From Stomoxys calcitrans (taxonomy: Eukaryota > Arthropoda > Insecta > Diptera > Muscidae), in the NCBI RefSeq assembly GCF_963082655.1, contig NC_081554.1, positions 99,831,273 to 99,895,272 of the forward strand: 64,000 bases of DNA, given 5' to 3'. Each line of letters starts with the position of its first letter. Position 1 is the stretch's first letter. The notes beneath the pieces were generated by a model. The model saw only the letters and a list, made by a program, of their open reading frames with translations, did not search any database and was not told the origin of the DNA. The translations under genes and the position numbers were made by a program. Positions 45,190 to 55,014 of the stretch are shown here, in pieces.

Positions 45190-45495
45190 TATGCCTTTCA
45201 TGAGATCAAGAAGATAAATCGGGAGATCAGTGTATGTGGGGCTATATTAAGATATTGACCGATATAGTCCATCTTCGAACTTAACCTGTCTGAAATAAAA
45301 AATTATCTGTGCAAAACTTCAGCTCGATATCTTCATTTTTTAAGGCTGTAGCGTGATTACAACGGACATTGTTAAGTTGTATTCAGATTTTACGAAGATG
45401 AAGAATATATTTACTTTGTAGGCTCGAAAATGGATGTTTCGATGTATTACAAAATTAATTTAAACCTTATTTCAGTAGTGCGTATAACAAATAAC
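45190..45495 (-). mobile_element. HINE-B 5' fragment
   Basis: One unit (AGATAAATCGGGAGATCAG), the AGCTCGATATCTTCATTTTTTAAGG segment also seen at 4623, 22506 and elsewhere, and AAGAATATATTTACTTTGTAGG. The microsatellite is deleted and the terminal GGTGGG is decayed. Confidence 0.6.
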
Positions 45496-45569
45496 CTCAG
45501 CCCCACTTCATTGTCAGTGGACGATAAGTATTTGTTGTATCACCACCAGTATCTTTACTCACTCACACT

Positions 45570-45797
45570 TAAGGCCGAAACAGAATTAGCGCATTAAGCT
45601 TTGTTATTGAGCGTCGCGTTGCAAAAGTGCAACACTGCACACAAATCCTTCAAAAGCAACGCAGAAAAGTTTAAATCGTTTTTTAGTCGTCTAAGTTAAT
45701 ATATATTTAATTTGCGACTTGATTTTTTAACATTTGTTTGCAGAGTTACATTTTTCAACGCGACGCTCCTCATGGCGCGCATTCTGTTTAGGCCTTT
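45570..45797. mobile_element. MITE-like element with long imperfect inverted ends
   Basis: Left end AAGGCCGAAACAGAATTAGC then GAGCGTCGCGTTGCAAAA. Right end complementary: TTTTTCAACGCGACGCTC then GCGCGCATTCTGTTTAGGCCTT. The arms are about 50 bp each around roughly 130 bp of AT-rich core. Flanks read CACTT on the left and TAAT on the right; the target duplication is not clear. There is no coding capacity. Confidence 0.65.
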
Positions 45798-45914
45798 AAT
45801 AATTCTATCAAGCAAACATATGCATTGGAAAAAGAAAAGATAGCCGATAGGGTGTCGAGCTTAGTTAGTGACGTACTTTATCATAAACAATAAAAAATAT
45901 AAGTACAACCTACA

Positions 45915-46232
45915 AAGGAGGACACCGTATCGCAGAGGTTTGCAAGTCCGCCTATGACAACGAACGCCTGGTTCCGAATCCTGTCGAAAACATCAGAAAA
46001 AAATATTTCGGCGGTGGTTATCCCCTCCTAATGCTGGCGACATTTGTGAGGTACTATGCCATGGAAAAACTTCTACCCAAAGAGTTGTCGCTCTGTGGCA
46101 CGTCATTCGGACTCGGCTATAAAAAGGAGGTCCCTTATCATTGAGCTTAAAATTTTAATCGCAGAACACTCATTATTACGTGAGAAGTTTGCCCCTGTTC
46201 TATACTAGAATATTCATGGGCAAATTTGCATT
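45915..46232 (+). mobile_element. tRNA-derived SINE, second copy
   Basis: CACCGTATCGCAGAGGTTTG (A-box region, about 45922) and GGTTCCGAATCC (B box with one inserted base, 45970-45981), then GGCGGTGGTTATCCCCTCC, GCTATAAAAAGGAGGTCCC and a tail to CATGGGCAAATTTG. Fuller than 44561-44820. Confidence 0.7.
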
Positions 46233-46319
46233 TGGGCAAACGTACGGCCCTGAAGCCTTCACGCATATAAGTATCCGATAAGACTTCCTTAACCAAGAGT
46301 CAAAAAGCGTTTACTATGA

Positions 46320-46620
46320 TTGGTGTTGTGATCAGTGCTGCCGTTGTTGGTAGGTTCCTACCAAAATTGGAAGATCTTGATTCTCTTGGTTGGTTGGTAG
46401 GCTGACCTCAATTTTTGGTAGGGTTTTCCAACATATAAATACCAAGTTGTCGTTTCTGCGTTTTCGTTATGAGTGCAGAACAAAACCATGGATGTCGAGA
46501 TACGATATACTATGACTGTTTTAAATTTCGGTTGAAATGGCGTAAATTCTGATATTGACTGTAACTGATTCGAGTGTTAAATGATCTCTTTTAAATTTCG
46601 TAATTTCTGGGTGGGAAATG
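46320..46620 (-). repeat. Dispersed copy of the 5447-6030 repeat
   Basis: GGTAGGCTGACCTCAATTTTTG, ATGAGTGCAGAACAAAACCATG and TTTAAATTTCGTAATTTCTGGG are the reverse complements, with changes, of pieces at 5955, 5820 and 5700, in matching order. It runs directly into a HINE-B fragment. Confidence 0.6.
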
Positions 46621-46985
46621 TGGCTTTGAAACTTCAATCGGAAGGCTTATGTGGCAGCCGCACACAAAGATGTTGAGGGATCCATGCAACTCACTGTATC
46701 TTCTGGGCCCAAATATTTAAGTCGTTAGATAGCTATATCCAAAATCAGAACGGTTGTTCATTGAAATCTGGGGGAAAATATGGGTATATGGGTGATATAT
46801 CAAAATATAGGACATCATTGAACCTAAGGCTATAGAATGATTTCAACAAACAGACGGATGGGTTCATGGCTACATCCTTTATGAATATCGACGGTACTAG
46901 ATGTTTTGTAGCGTTGAAAATGTATAATATGATGTGTTTAAAATGGAATGGCAAAATGGCATAGTCTCCCTTGCCGGGTATAAAA
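46620..46985 (-). mobile_element. Decayed HINE-B 5' fragment
   Basis: CAACTCACTGTATCTTCTGGGCC and GATAGCTATATCCAAAATCAG (unit), AACAAACAGACGGATGG, and GATGTTTTGTAGCGTTGAAAATG with a decayed end GCCGGGTATAAAAAA. The ORF at 46745-47089 is a shadow. Confidence 0.5.
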
Positions 46986-47186
46986 AATACACCACGTTTT
47001 TGGCTTGTAGAAAATTGGTATGTTTTCGTCGAGTTTAGTACGATTTTTTCTGAAATTTTAGTAGGAAATAATTTTCTTGAGTGGCACATTGGTTGTAATA
47101 TCTTCTGGCTTCACTTTTCCATTGCAAAAAAAACTTCAATCATTAAGCTCGTCTCGTACTAAAGCGAGGACGTCGAGTGTGAACAT

Positions 47187-47908
47187 CATCAATATAAACC
47201 GATCTTTTTTGACTTCTTGGGCCTCTACATGGCCCAATTCTCGTCCTATTTGACTGAAATTTTGCAGGTATGTTTTTGGTGTCACTTTCAACAACTGTGT
47301 TAAGTATGATATAAATCGGTTCATAATCTGGTATAGCTGTCATATAAACCGATCTTGGATCTTGACTTCTTGAGCCTAGAGAGCACGCAATTCTCATCTG
47401 ATTTGGGTGAAATTATGCATGAGGTGTTTTGTTATGACTTCCAATAACTGTGCTAGGAATGGCGCAAATCGGAACTTAACCTGATATAGCTACCATATAA
47501 ACCGATCTGAGATCTCGGCTTCTTGAGCCTCTAGAGGACGCAATTATCATCCGATTTGCCAGAAATTTTGTACAACGGCTTCTCTCATGACTTTCAACAT
47601 ACGTGTCTAATATGGTCTGAATCGATCAATAGCTTGATACAGCTCCCATTTAAACCGATTTTGCTTCTTAAGCTCCTACAAGGCGCAATTCATATCCGAA
47701 TGAACTGAAATATAACACAATGTTCAGCATTCATTTATGGCCAGAATCGGACTATAACTTGATATAGCTGCAATAGAATAACAGTTCTTATTCAAAATTC
47801 GTTGTTTGCCTAAAAAGAGATACCGCGCATAGAATTCGACAAATGCCATCCATGGTGGAGGGTATATAAGATTCGGCCCGGCCTAACTTAGCACGCTCTT
47901 ACTTGTTA
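47187..47908 (+). mobile_element. HINE-A element, 5' end missing
   Basis: About four units (e.g. GATATAGCTACCATATAAACCG), the head with AAGAACTGTTATTC reversed, CATGGTGGAGGGTATATAAG, hairpin TTCGGCCCGGCCTAA (one mismatch) and GCACGCTCTTACTTG at about 47891-47905. The head sub-type matches the copies at 34639 and 37061. Confidence 0.75.
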
Positions 47909-48015
47909 GTTTTTAGAGCGCACAACAAGCCGAAAACTGGCTTAGGTGTATGTCTATAGTGGCAGGGGCCATATTAATATCTACGCCCTCTTTTCAACAT
48001 AACCTAACCTATGCT
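47905..48015 (+). pseudogene. LINE-A 3' UTR fragment
   Basis: TTAGAGCGCACAACAAGCCG through CCCTCTTTTCAACATAACC and CTAACCTATG: about 100 bp matching 43255-43370, joined directly to the preceding HINE's TACTTGTTAG end. Confidence 0.65.
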
Positions 48016-48035
48016 TGTCTCAAAAGAGAAATAAA

Positions 48036-49442
48036 ATAAACAAGTAAAAGCGTGCTAAGTTCGGCCGGGCCGAATCTTATAAACCCTCCACCATGGATCG
48101 CATTTGACGAGTTGTTTTCCCGGCATCTCTTCTTAGGCACAAAAGGATATTCGAAAAGATTTGCTCTGCTATTAGAGCGATATAATGATAGGGTCCGGTT
48201 TGGATCACAATTAAATTATATGTTGGAGACCTGTGTAAAATGTCAGCCAATTCGAATAAGAATAGCGCCCTTTGGGGGCTCAATAAGTAAAATAGAGAGA
48301 TCGATTTATAAGGGAGCTGTATCGGGCTATAGCCCGAATCAGACCTAAATAAACACGTATGTTGATGGTCAAGAGAGGATCCGTCGAAAAAAATTTCAGG
48401 CAAATCGGATAATAATTGCGACCTCTAGAGGCTCAAGAAGTCAAGATACCAGATTGGTTTTTATGACAGCTTTATCAGGTTATGAACCGATTTGAACCAT
48501 ACTTGGCACAGTTGTTGGATATCATAACAAAACACGTCGTGCATAATTTCATTCCAATCGGATAATTATAGCGCACTCTAGAGTCAAGAAGTTAAGACCC
48601 AAGATACCAACCGACCTACAGTAATAAGAAGTATTTTTGCAAAATTTCAAGCGGCTAGCTTTACTCCTTCGGAAATTAGCGTGCTTTCGACAGACAGACG
48701 GACGGACATGGCTAGATCGACATAAAATGTCACGACGATCAGGAATAAAGGGTGATTTTTTGAGGTTAGGATTTTCATGCATTAGTATTTGACAGATCAC
48801 GTGGGATTTCAGACATGGTGTCAAAGAGAAAGATGCTCAGTATGCTTTGACATTTCATCATGAATAGACTTACTAACGAGCAACGCTTGCAAATCATTGA
48901 ATTTTATTACCAAAATCAGTGTTCGGTTCGAAATGTGTTCATTCACCGTAACGTTGCGTCCAACAGCATCTTTGAAAAAATACGGTCCAATGATTCCACC
49001 AGCGTACAAACCACACCAAACAGTGCATTTTTCGGGATGCATGAGCAGTTCTTGAACGGCTTCTGGTTGCTCTTCACTCCAAATGCGGCAATTTTGCTTA
49101 TTTACGTAGCCATTCAACCAGAAATGAGCCTCATCGCTGAACAAAATTTGTCAAAATTTGAACACATTTCGAACCGAACACTGATTTTGGTAATAAAATT
49201 CAATGATTTGCAAGCGTTGCTCGTTAGTAAGTCTATTCATGATGAAATGTCAAAGCATACTGAGCATCTTTCTCTTTGACACCATGTCTGAAATCCCACG
49301 TGATCTGTCAAATACTAATGCATGAAAATCCTAACCTCAAAAAAATCACCCTTTATATATACTTTATGGGGTCTCAGAGGAATATTTCGAGTAGTTACAA
49401 ACAGAATGAGGAAATTAGTATACCCATGGTGAAGGGTATAAA
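48036..49442 (-). mobile_element. HINE-A element split by a fold-back transposon
   Basis: 3' head ACAAGTAAAAGCGTGCTAAG with TTCGGCCGGGCCGAA, two units, ACAGACAGACGGACGGAC, then GATCAGGAATA at 48747, where the element is interrupted. It resumes TATATACTTTATGGGGTC at 49354 and ends ATGGTGAAGGGTATAAAAA. Without the insert the junction would read AGGAATATATATACTTTATG, matching intact copies (e.g. 16215, 59782). Confidence 0.88.
48748..49353 (-). mobile_element. 606-bp fold-back derivative of a Tc1/mariner element
   Basis: Ends AAGGGTGATTTTTT / AAAAAAATCACCCTT are flanked by TA (48746-47, 49354-55). The inverted arms are 194 bp (48748-48941) and 195 bp (49159-49353), identical except for one base in a T/A run. 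Each arm contains the transposase start, 'MNRLTNEQRLQIIEFYYQNQ' (from 48860 on plus, from 49240 on minus). The 217-bp centre encodes, on the minus strand, 'FSDEAHFWLNGYVNKQ' (first catalytic Asp) to 'AGGIIGPYFF'. In the minus-strand frame the start is fused to the centre with one stop (49153-49151). The 3' half of the gene is absent, replaced by an inverted copy of the 5' end. It cannot encode transposase but has both ends. Confidence 0.88.
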
Positions 49443-49599
49443 AATAAAAAGAAATAAAGTCAGAATTATAAAATAAAAATGATCTTCGACTTAATACTCA
49501 AAGAAATGTGGAAAAGCTGTATTTTTTGATAAAAGATCAAGTATTACATCTTATTTATAAATATTAAGGGTACATATAAAGTTAAATTTTTTTAAAATT

Positions 49600-49790
49600 T
49601 TATCATTTTATCTACTATCTAACAAAAAATTTACCCCCAAAAATGTAAATATTTCAATTAAACAAGATGTTGAAACGGTTTCCTTCAAATGCTAAACAAA
49701 TTTAAAATCAGCCGACAGTGTTTGCTGATATTACCTAATTTTTTTAGTTGGAATACAAAAAAAATAAAGTTTTTTTCTGCGTGTATGTAT
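49600..49790. repeat. Diverged CAGCAAA-type repeat fragment
   Basis: ACAGTGTTTGCTGATATTACC (about 49710) resembles ACAGTGTTTGCTATTTCCAGC at 53505 at the end of the CAGCAAA-rich repeat. Low similarity elsewhere. Confidence 0.35.
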
Positions 49791-50300
49791 ACTGGCGTGT
49801 TACAGCTTTCATGCGGTTGTATGAATTGCAAAAAGCCATCTGAATGCTGACAATATGCTGCTGCGCATCTACTACGTCAACGCAAGTGGCAATAAGTGAA
49901 CAATTACAATAAACAAATGTAATTAATTATTCCCGGGTGTTCGATATGCGATGCCTGGTGATTGGCGTCTGATGCCCAAAGCGAACGTCTGTGTTAGTGT
50001 GGTATTGGTCTGTCTGTTCGAATGTGAACATGTAATACGAAAACACTTCGCATATTCTTTTGACAATGGCTATTCCTCTTGCAGGAATACTTCCGCAATA
50101 CAAGTATTAAGAAATTAATACGAATTATTGAAAACGTTGTACATATGTGAAAATTGAGAATTATTTAGTGCAACAGCTTGAGCAGTAATCGTTTCTGAAG
50201 TTGTAGTAACTTTAAATTCAATACCATTGCAATCAAGTTCAATCATTTTGAACGATTACAAAAGTGTTTAAAATGGGTTATGTAAAATTTATAAACCGAT
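49790..50300. other. Unassigned, apparently unique stretch
   Basis: No ORF or repeat recognised. Contains balanced-composition sequence around 49800-50050 and AT-rich sequence after it. Confidence 0.35.
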
Positions 50301-51213
50301 AATATAGATAAACTTAATAACTGGGGGTTTTGCTAGACAGGAAATTGAACTCCAAATCCAACATTTTGCAATGGCAAGAAAGGCAACTCTTGCCCTATAC
50401 ACCTGCAATAGAGCCATTGGCAAAAGTTGGGAGTTTAGACCGCGTGTCATGCATTGGTATTTACTGCAGTTGTCAGACCTATAATACTATATGGTGTTAT
50501 GGTCTGGTGAACGGCGCTTCAAATGTCCACCTTCCGTTCAATACTTAACCGGATCCAAAGGATGGCTTGTTTGGGCATTACAGCCGCTCTAAGAACGACA
50601 TCATCTATTGCGCAGAATTTGATGCTACATCTAATGCCCCTGGACATTGTGGCTAGACAAATTTCAGCGACCACTGACAAGGGAGGCTTTCTCTTTGGTC
50701 ATGTGGCGGCTACGGGCACTGTGTTAACCTCGGTACAATGTCCGATTATACCCTACCTGAGCAGCTTTTTGATAAAAAGTACTGTACCACTTTTCCTGAC
50801 GCTACAATATCCCTGGTAATAGTAGGTACATAGACTTCTATATGGATGGTTCCAAACTAGACCACCAGGTGGGCTTTACGGTGTACTCTAAAGATCTAGA
50901 ACTGGTCATATCAATAAGGTTACCCCATCACTGCAGTGTGTATCAAGCGGAGATCCTTGCAATTAAGGAAGTGGTGGAATGGTTAAGCTATAATGTCATA
51001 ACGACAATTGGCAAAAATATCTTCTCGGACAACCAGGCAGCCTTTAATTTCCTGGAGAACACATTTCTGAACACAAAAACCATCCTCGACTGTCGTAGAT
51101 CTCACAACGAGATGGCTTCAAAATTAACCTGTTCTGGGTGCCGGGCCACAGAGATATCCCAGGAAATTGTAAAGCGGTCGAGCTTACGAGACTAGGAACT
51201 ACCTTACATACAC
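50300..51213 (+). pseudogene. LINE-B: RT end and RNase H domain (5' part)
   Basis: The first 500 bases hold broken frames of the RT thumb/connection ('MSTFRSILNRIQRMACLGIT' at 50523, a LINE 'L..IQR...L.ITGA..T' type motif). The frame 50842-51195 is the RNase H domain: 'MDGSKLD' (first Asp), 'QAEILAIKE' (Glu), 'FSDNQAA' (Asp). After about 51122 the frame shifts by one and reads 'NLFWVPGHRDIPGN', the VPGH motif. The copy stops at 51213 where the CAGCAAA-rich repeat begins and resumes at about 53540. Confidence 0.8.
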
Positions 51214-51459
51214 CCAACCAAATTTGTTATTCTAAACAGCAAACACGTATGCTAAAACAGCAGTTTTTTATCTGCTGAAAATGGGAAAGCAGACATGACT
51301 GCAGTTTCAGAAAACGTAGGGCTGCAGTATTAGCAAACATTTCTCACTGCTATTTCAACTAACAAAATCTGCTGTTTTGAGTACACAACTCTGCTGAAAA
51401 AAAAAATTGCGGAGTTTTTATGGTTGTCTGTTATTTGTTTTGATTACTTTTGATTACTC

Positions 51460-52611
51460 ATTCCGTTTGTAGCACCTCGAAATATTAATATGGGACCCCA
51501 TAAAGCGTATGTATTCTGAATCGTCTCGACATTCAGATACGATCTAGTCATGTCCGTCGAACGGAGGTCTGTCGAAATCACCATAGCGGTCGAACGAGTG
51601 AAGCTAGCCACTTAAAATTTTGCACAGATACTTAATATTGATGTTGGTCGTTGGGGATTGCAAATGGGTCATATCGGTTCAGATTTAGATATAATTTCCA
51701 TATAAACCGCTCTCCCGATATGACTTCTTGAGCACCTAGAAGCCTCAGTTTTCGTTCGATTTGGCTGAAATTTTTGCAGGTCGTGTTCTGTTATGACTTC
51801 CAACAACTGTGCCAAGCACCGTTCAAATCGGTATTTAACCTGATATAGCTCCCATATAAACCGATCTCCCGATTTGACTTCTTGTGCCCCTGGGAGCCGC
51901 ACTTGTTGTCCGATTTGGCTGAAATTTTGCATGTGGTGTTCTATTATTACTTTCAACTACTATGCCTAGTAGGATCCAAAGCAGTTTATTACCTGACATA
52001 GCTCCCACATAAACCGATCTCCCGATTTTACTTCTGGAGCCCCCTGGAAGCCGCAATTTGGCTGAAATTTTGCATGTGGTGTTCCATTATGACTTTCAAC
52101 TATTGTGCCAAGTACGGTCTAAGGCAATCTTTAACCTGATATAGCGCCTGATATATTCTCCTATGCTTTTCAACAACTTTGTCTAGTACGGTCCAAATCG
52201 GTCAATAACCTGACATAGCCCCCATATAAACCGATCTCCCGATTTGACTTTTTGAGCCCTTACAATATTTGTCCGATTAGTCTAAAATATTGCACGTAGT
52301 GTTCCGGTATGACTTCCAACAACTGTGCCAAGTACGGTCTGAATCAGTGTATAACCTGATCTCCTGATTTGACTTTGACCTGTAGTGTTTTGTTATGGCT
52401 TCAAACAACTGTTCCAAATACGGTCCATAACAGTCCATAACCTGATATGGCTCCCATGTAAACCGGTCTCTCGTCCATCCTTCTTCGGTCCCTAGAAGCT
52501 TTAATTTTTGCCCTTCAAACTAAATTTATTTTATATTAATTTTTGCAGAATCCTTGGTGGTGGGTTCCAAAGATTCGGCACGGCCGAACTTAGCATGCTT
52601 TTACTTGTTAG
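51460..52611 (+). mobile_element. HINE element with about six units
   Basis: 5' part: ATTCCGTTTGTAGCACCTCG, ATAAAGCGTATGTATTCTG, GTCCGTCGAACGGAGGTCTG (decayed microsatellite). Units with GATATAGCTCCCATATAAAC and GATCTCCCGATTTGACTTC. 3' end: TTGGTGGTGGGTTCC, hairpin TTCGGCACGGCCGAA (stem kept, centre C-A/G) and CATGCTTTTACTTG at about 52596-52608. ORFs at 51669-52056 are shadows. Confidence 0.8.
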
Positions 52612-52639
52612 AATTTTTTTTTCAAATTTTTATGGAAGA

Positions 52640-53375
52640 TATGGTTTTAATTAGTGAAATATAACTGTAAAGAAGCAATCATGAAATTTTTTATATATAG
52701 CTCCCATATGTATCTCTCATCTGAATGGCCTTTTAAGGCTGTAGAAGCCACAATTTCGGTTCGACCTTAACAAGATTTGGCATGAGGTGCTTTTGCAAAA
52801 TGTGCAAAATTATAAAAATCGGTTCAGATTTAGACATAGCTCCCATATATATCTTTCATCCCATATGGTCTTTTGAGGCTGTAGAAGCCACAATTTCCGA
52901 TGTTTACAAAATTCGGCATGATGTGTTTTATTCGACGTCCTCATACGTGCGCAAAATTTCATTAAAATTGGTCCTGATTTAGATATAGCTCCAATGTATA
53001 TATTTTATCCGATATGGACTTTTAAGGCAGTAAAAGACACAATTTGGTCACATCTCTACAGTATAGGGCGTGAGATGTTCTATTTGACGTTCCAGTATGT
53101 GTCATCAAAATTAGCACAGGTTTCGATATAACTCCCATATAATCTTTTATCCGATATGGCCTTTTAAGGATGTGGAAATCCAAATTTTGTTGTCCTATCG
53201 TAGGAAAATCTTACAAGGTTCTATTTGATATTTCAATAGGTATCCAAATTAAAGTCTGACTAGATTTCGAGGTAAGTTCTACATATAAAAAGTACTACGT
53301 ACACCAGGTGGTGTAGGGTATTATATAGTCAGCTCCGCCCGACTTTTGCATTTTCTTACTGGTTTTTCTTCTAGC
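52640..53375 (+). mobile_element. HINE-C element, 5' end missing
   Basis: Four units with AGATATAGCTCCCATATATATC and TTTTGAGGCTGTAGAAGCCAC; 3' end GTGTAGGGTATTATATAGTC, CCGCCCGACTTTTGC and TTTCTTACTGG. It matches 1-625 and 13999-14800. Confidence 0.7.
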
Positions 53376-53539
53376 ATCCCCTTCAAGATTAAGCAGCAGT
53401 CATTTTCAGCAAACAGCAGACCTTTCAGCAGTAAGACTGCTACTCTGAAATTGCAGAACAACTGCAATAATAGCAGCAAAATTAACTACTAATATTCAGT
53501 AGACAGTGTTTGCTATTTCCAGCAAACTTTTTTCAATGA

Positions 53540-53985
53540 ATCTGGGGGTATGCCTCTAGCGACATGTGAGCTAAGTTTCAGGTTCAGGCCCGAAGAACAA
53601 CATATGATAGATAGTCACTAAGAGGGGGCTGTAAGCATTCCAAAACTATATGGCCTAATCTAGACTTGAAAAGGTCTACCGCTTTGCTGTCACTGGTTAA
53701 ATAAGACTTCTCAGTGATTGTATCAGTCATGACAGGTCACTGCCTAATCTGTGTGTGTGTCCCGCACTAGCATTCAGAAGGAGTTCCACTTAAGGTTCTC
53801 ATTTCTTTGAGAACCGGTCTGATTTAGCGGATGTGAACGTTTGCAAGTTTTTGAGCTTTTAAAGCGATCTGGATGGCTCAACGGTAGGAACTAAAAGCCA
53901 TCTTCCTACTTCTGTTCCTGTGCAATTACAATGGACGAAAACTTCTATGTGAGTCTGATGACGACTTAATGGGTATAGATATTTT
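53540..53985 (+). pseudogene. LINE-B 3' part, continuation
   Basis: GCCTCTAGCGACATGTGAGC, ATGGCCTAATCTAGACTTG, CGCTTTGCTGTCACTGG and GGCTCAACGGTAGGAACTA follow the same order as the reverse complement of 12560-12190. The C-terminal zinc-motif area ('GHCLICVCVPH'-like) lies at about 53738. It ends near the 'CTTCTATGTGAGTCTGATG' 3' UTR piece. Confidence 0.7.
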
Positions 53986-54440
53986 GCATTAACAACACCG
54001 TTTAACATAGATAAAACTCCTTACATCATCCATTGCATACCAAATGGAATGCTTTTTACAAATTTTTCATTTTAAAATTGTTCTTTTGGTGTAAAGATTT
54101 ATTCGTCTATGCCGACAATAGGCAAATCCTATAATTCCTTAAAGAATTTCAAAAAATGCTTGTATACCCGAAACTTTAATAACATTTTTACACGGTAACT
54201 GTCTTATCTGTGCCCTCCACCAAAATTCTGGAAATAGTCTTAAAATTATGGGCGAAGACCAACCGGCTCCATTTGCACACATGTATGGAGGCCGTAATCT
54301 AAGATCGATAAATCGTAGCTCTTTAAAAGCAATTAGATAAAACCTCATTCCCACAATATTTGGCTATATAGCCGTTTTGAACCGTTATTACTAAAGAGTC
54401 CAACAATCGCTCCGGTCTGCTTATGGTTATCAACTTCATA
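53985..54440. other. Unassigned stretch
   Basis: A 71-codon minus-strand ORF (54139-54354) has no motif I can name. No element ends seen. Confidence 0.3.
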
Positions 54441-54990
54441 TACAGTGGTGGAATAATAATATGGACAACAGTTACAATTCATTATGTTGAACAAAAAAGG
54501 TAAGAAAACAGAAGAAAAAATGTTAAATTTTTGATAGTGAACTTAAATTTATTATTAAATCTCATTTGATTCACACACACTCGTTATGGTGATATCTACG
54601 ATCAATTCACTTGAAAAACTTATCAAAATGTTGTTATTACTTATGAATTCTTCTCTATTTGTAACGCAACCACTTACTACTCGTAAACATGCTTAATTGC
54701 AATATTCTTTTCGTAAATTAAAGCATTGACTCCTTTAAAAAACGAGAAAAAGTGATTTACAAACTAAAAAAATATATATAAAAAACTATAAGAGAAATCT
54801 CAAATCTTACTAACTTTTCGAGAAATAGCATTTGTAATACAACGCATTAAACAACCTCCGGGGAAATAGAGAAGGAGGGACGAAACTTCACAACGTTCAG
54901 TGCGCTGGTCTCTTAAAAACCCCATTCATGTCCTCCAAAGAACTGCAACGGAATTCATGCGCCAACTATAGGTAGAACAGTATGAAATAG
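54441..54990. mobile_element. Tc1-like element fragment
   Basis: Starts ACAGTGGTGGAATAATAATA TGGACAAC-like sequence at about 54442, which looks like a Tc1-family terminal repeat (CAGTGGTGG). Segment 54625-54730 matches 44085-44205, where a Tc1 'SSDLNYIENLW' motif is present. The opposite end and the transposase core are not seen. Confidence 0.4.
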
Positions 54991-55014
54991 CCATATAGAA
55001 ATTCAAAATTCAGT

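Larger units (their letters stand above)
51213..53545. mobile_element. Composite insertion inside LINE-B
   Basis: The outer layer is a CAGCAAA-rich repeat: left part 51213-51425 (CAACCAAATTTGTTATTC, AAAACAGCAG) and right part about 53383-53545 (TTTTCAGCAAACAGCAG, AGTGTTTGCTATTTCC). Between them lie two HINEs (51460-52611 and 52640-53375). Flanking LINE-B sequence is collinear with the uninterrupted copy at 12540-12600. Confidence 0.7.

Noticed and set aside
48860..49279. 139-codon plus-strand ORF starting MNRLTNEQRLQ as a complete transposase
   Set aside because: Only the first 27 or so residues are transposase; the rest reads antisense through the catalytic fragment and the opposite arm.
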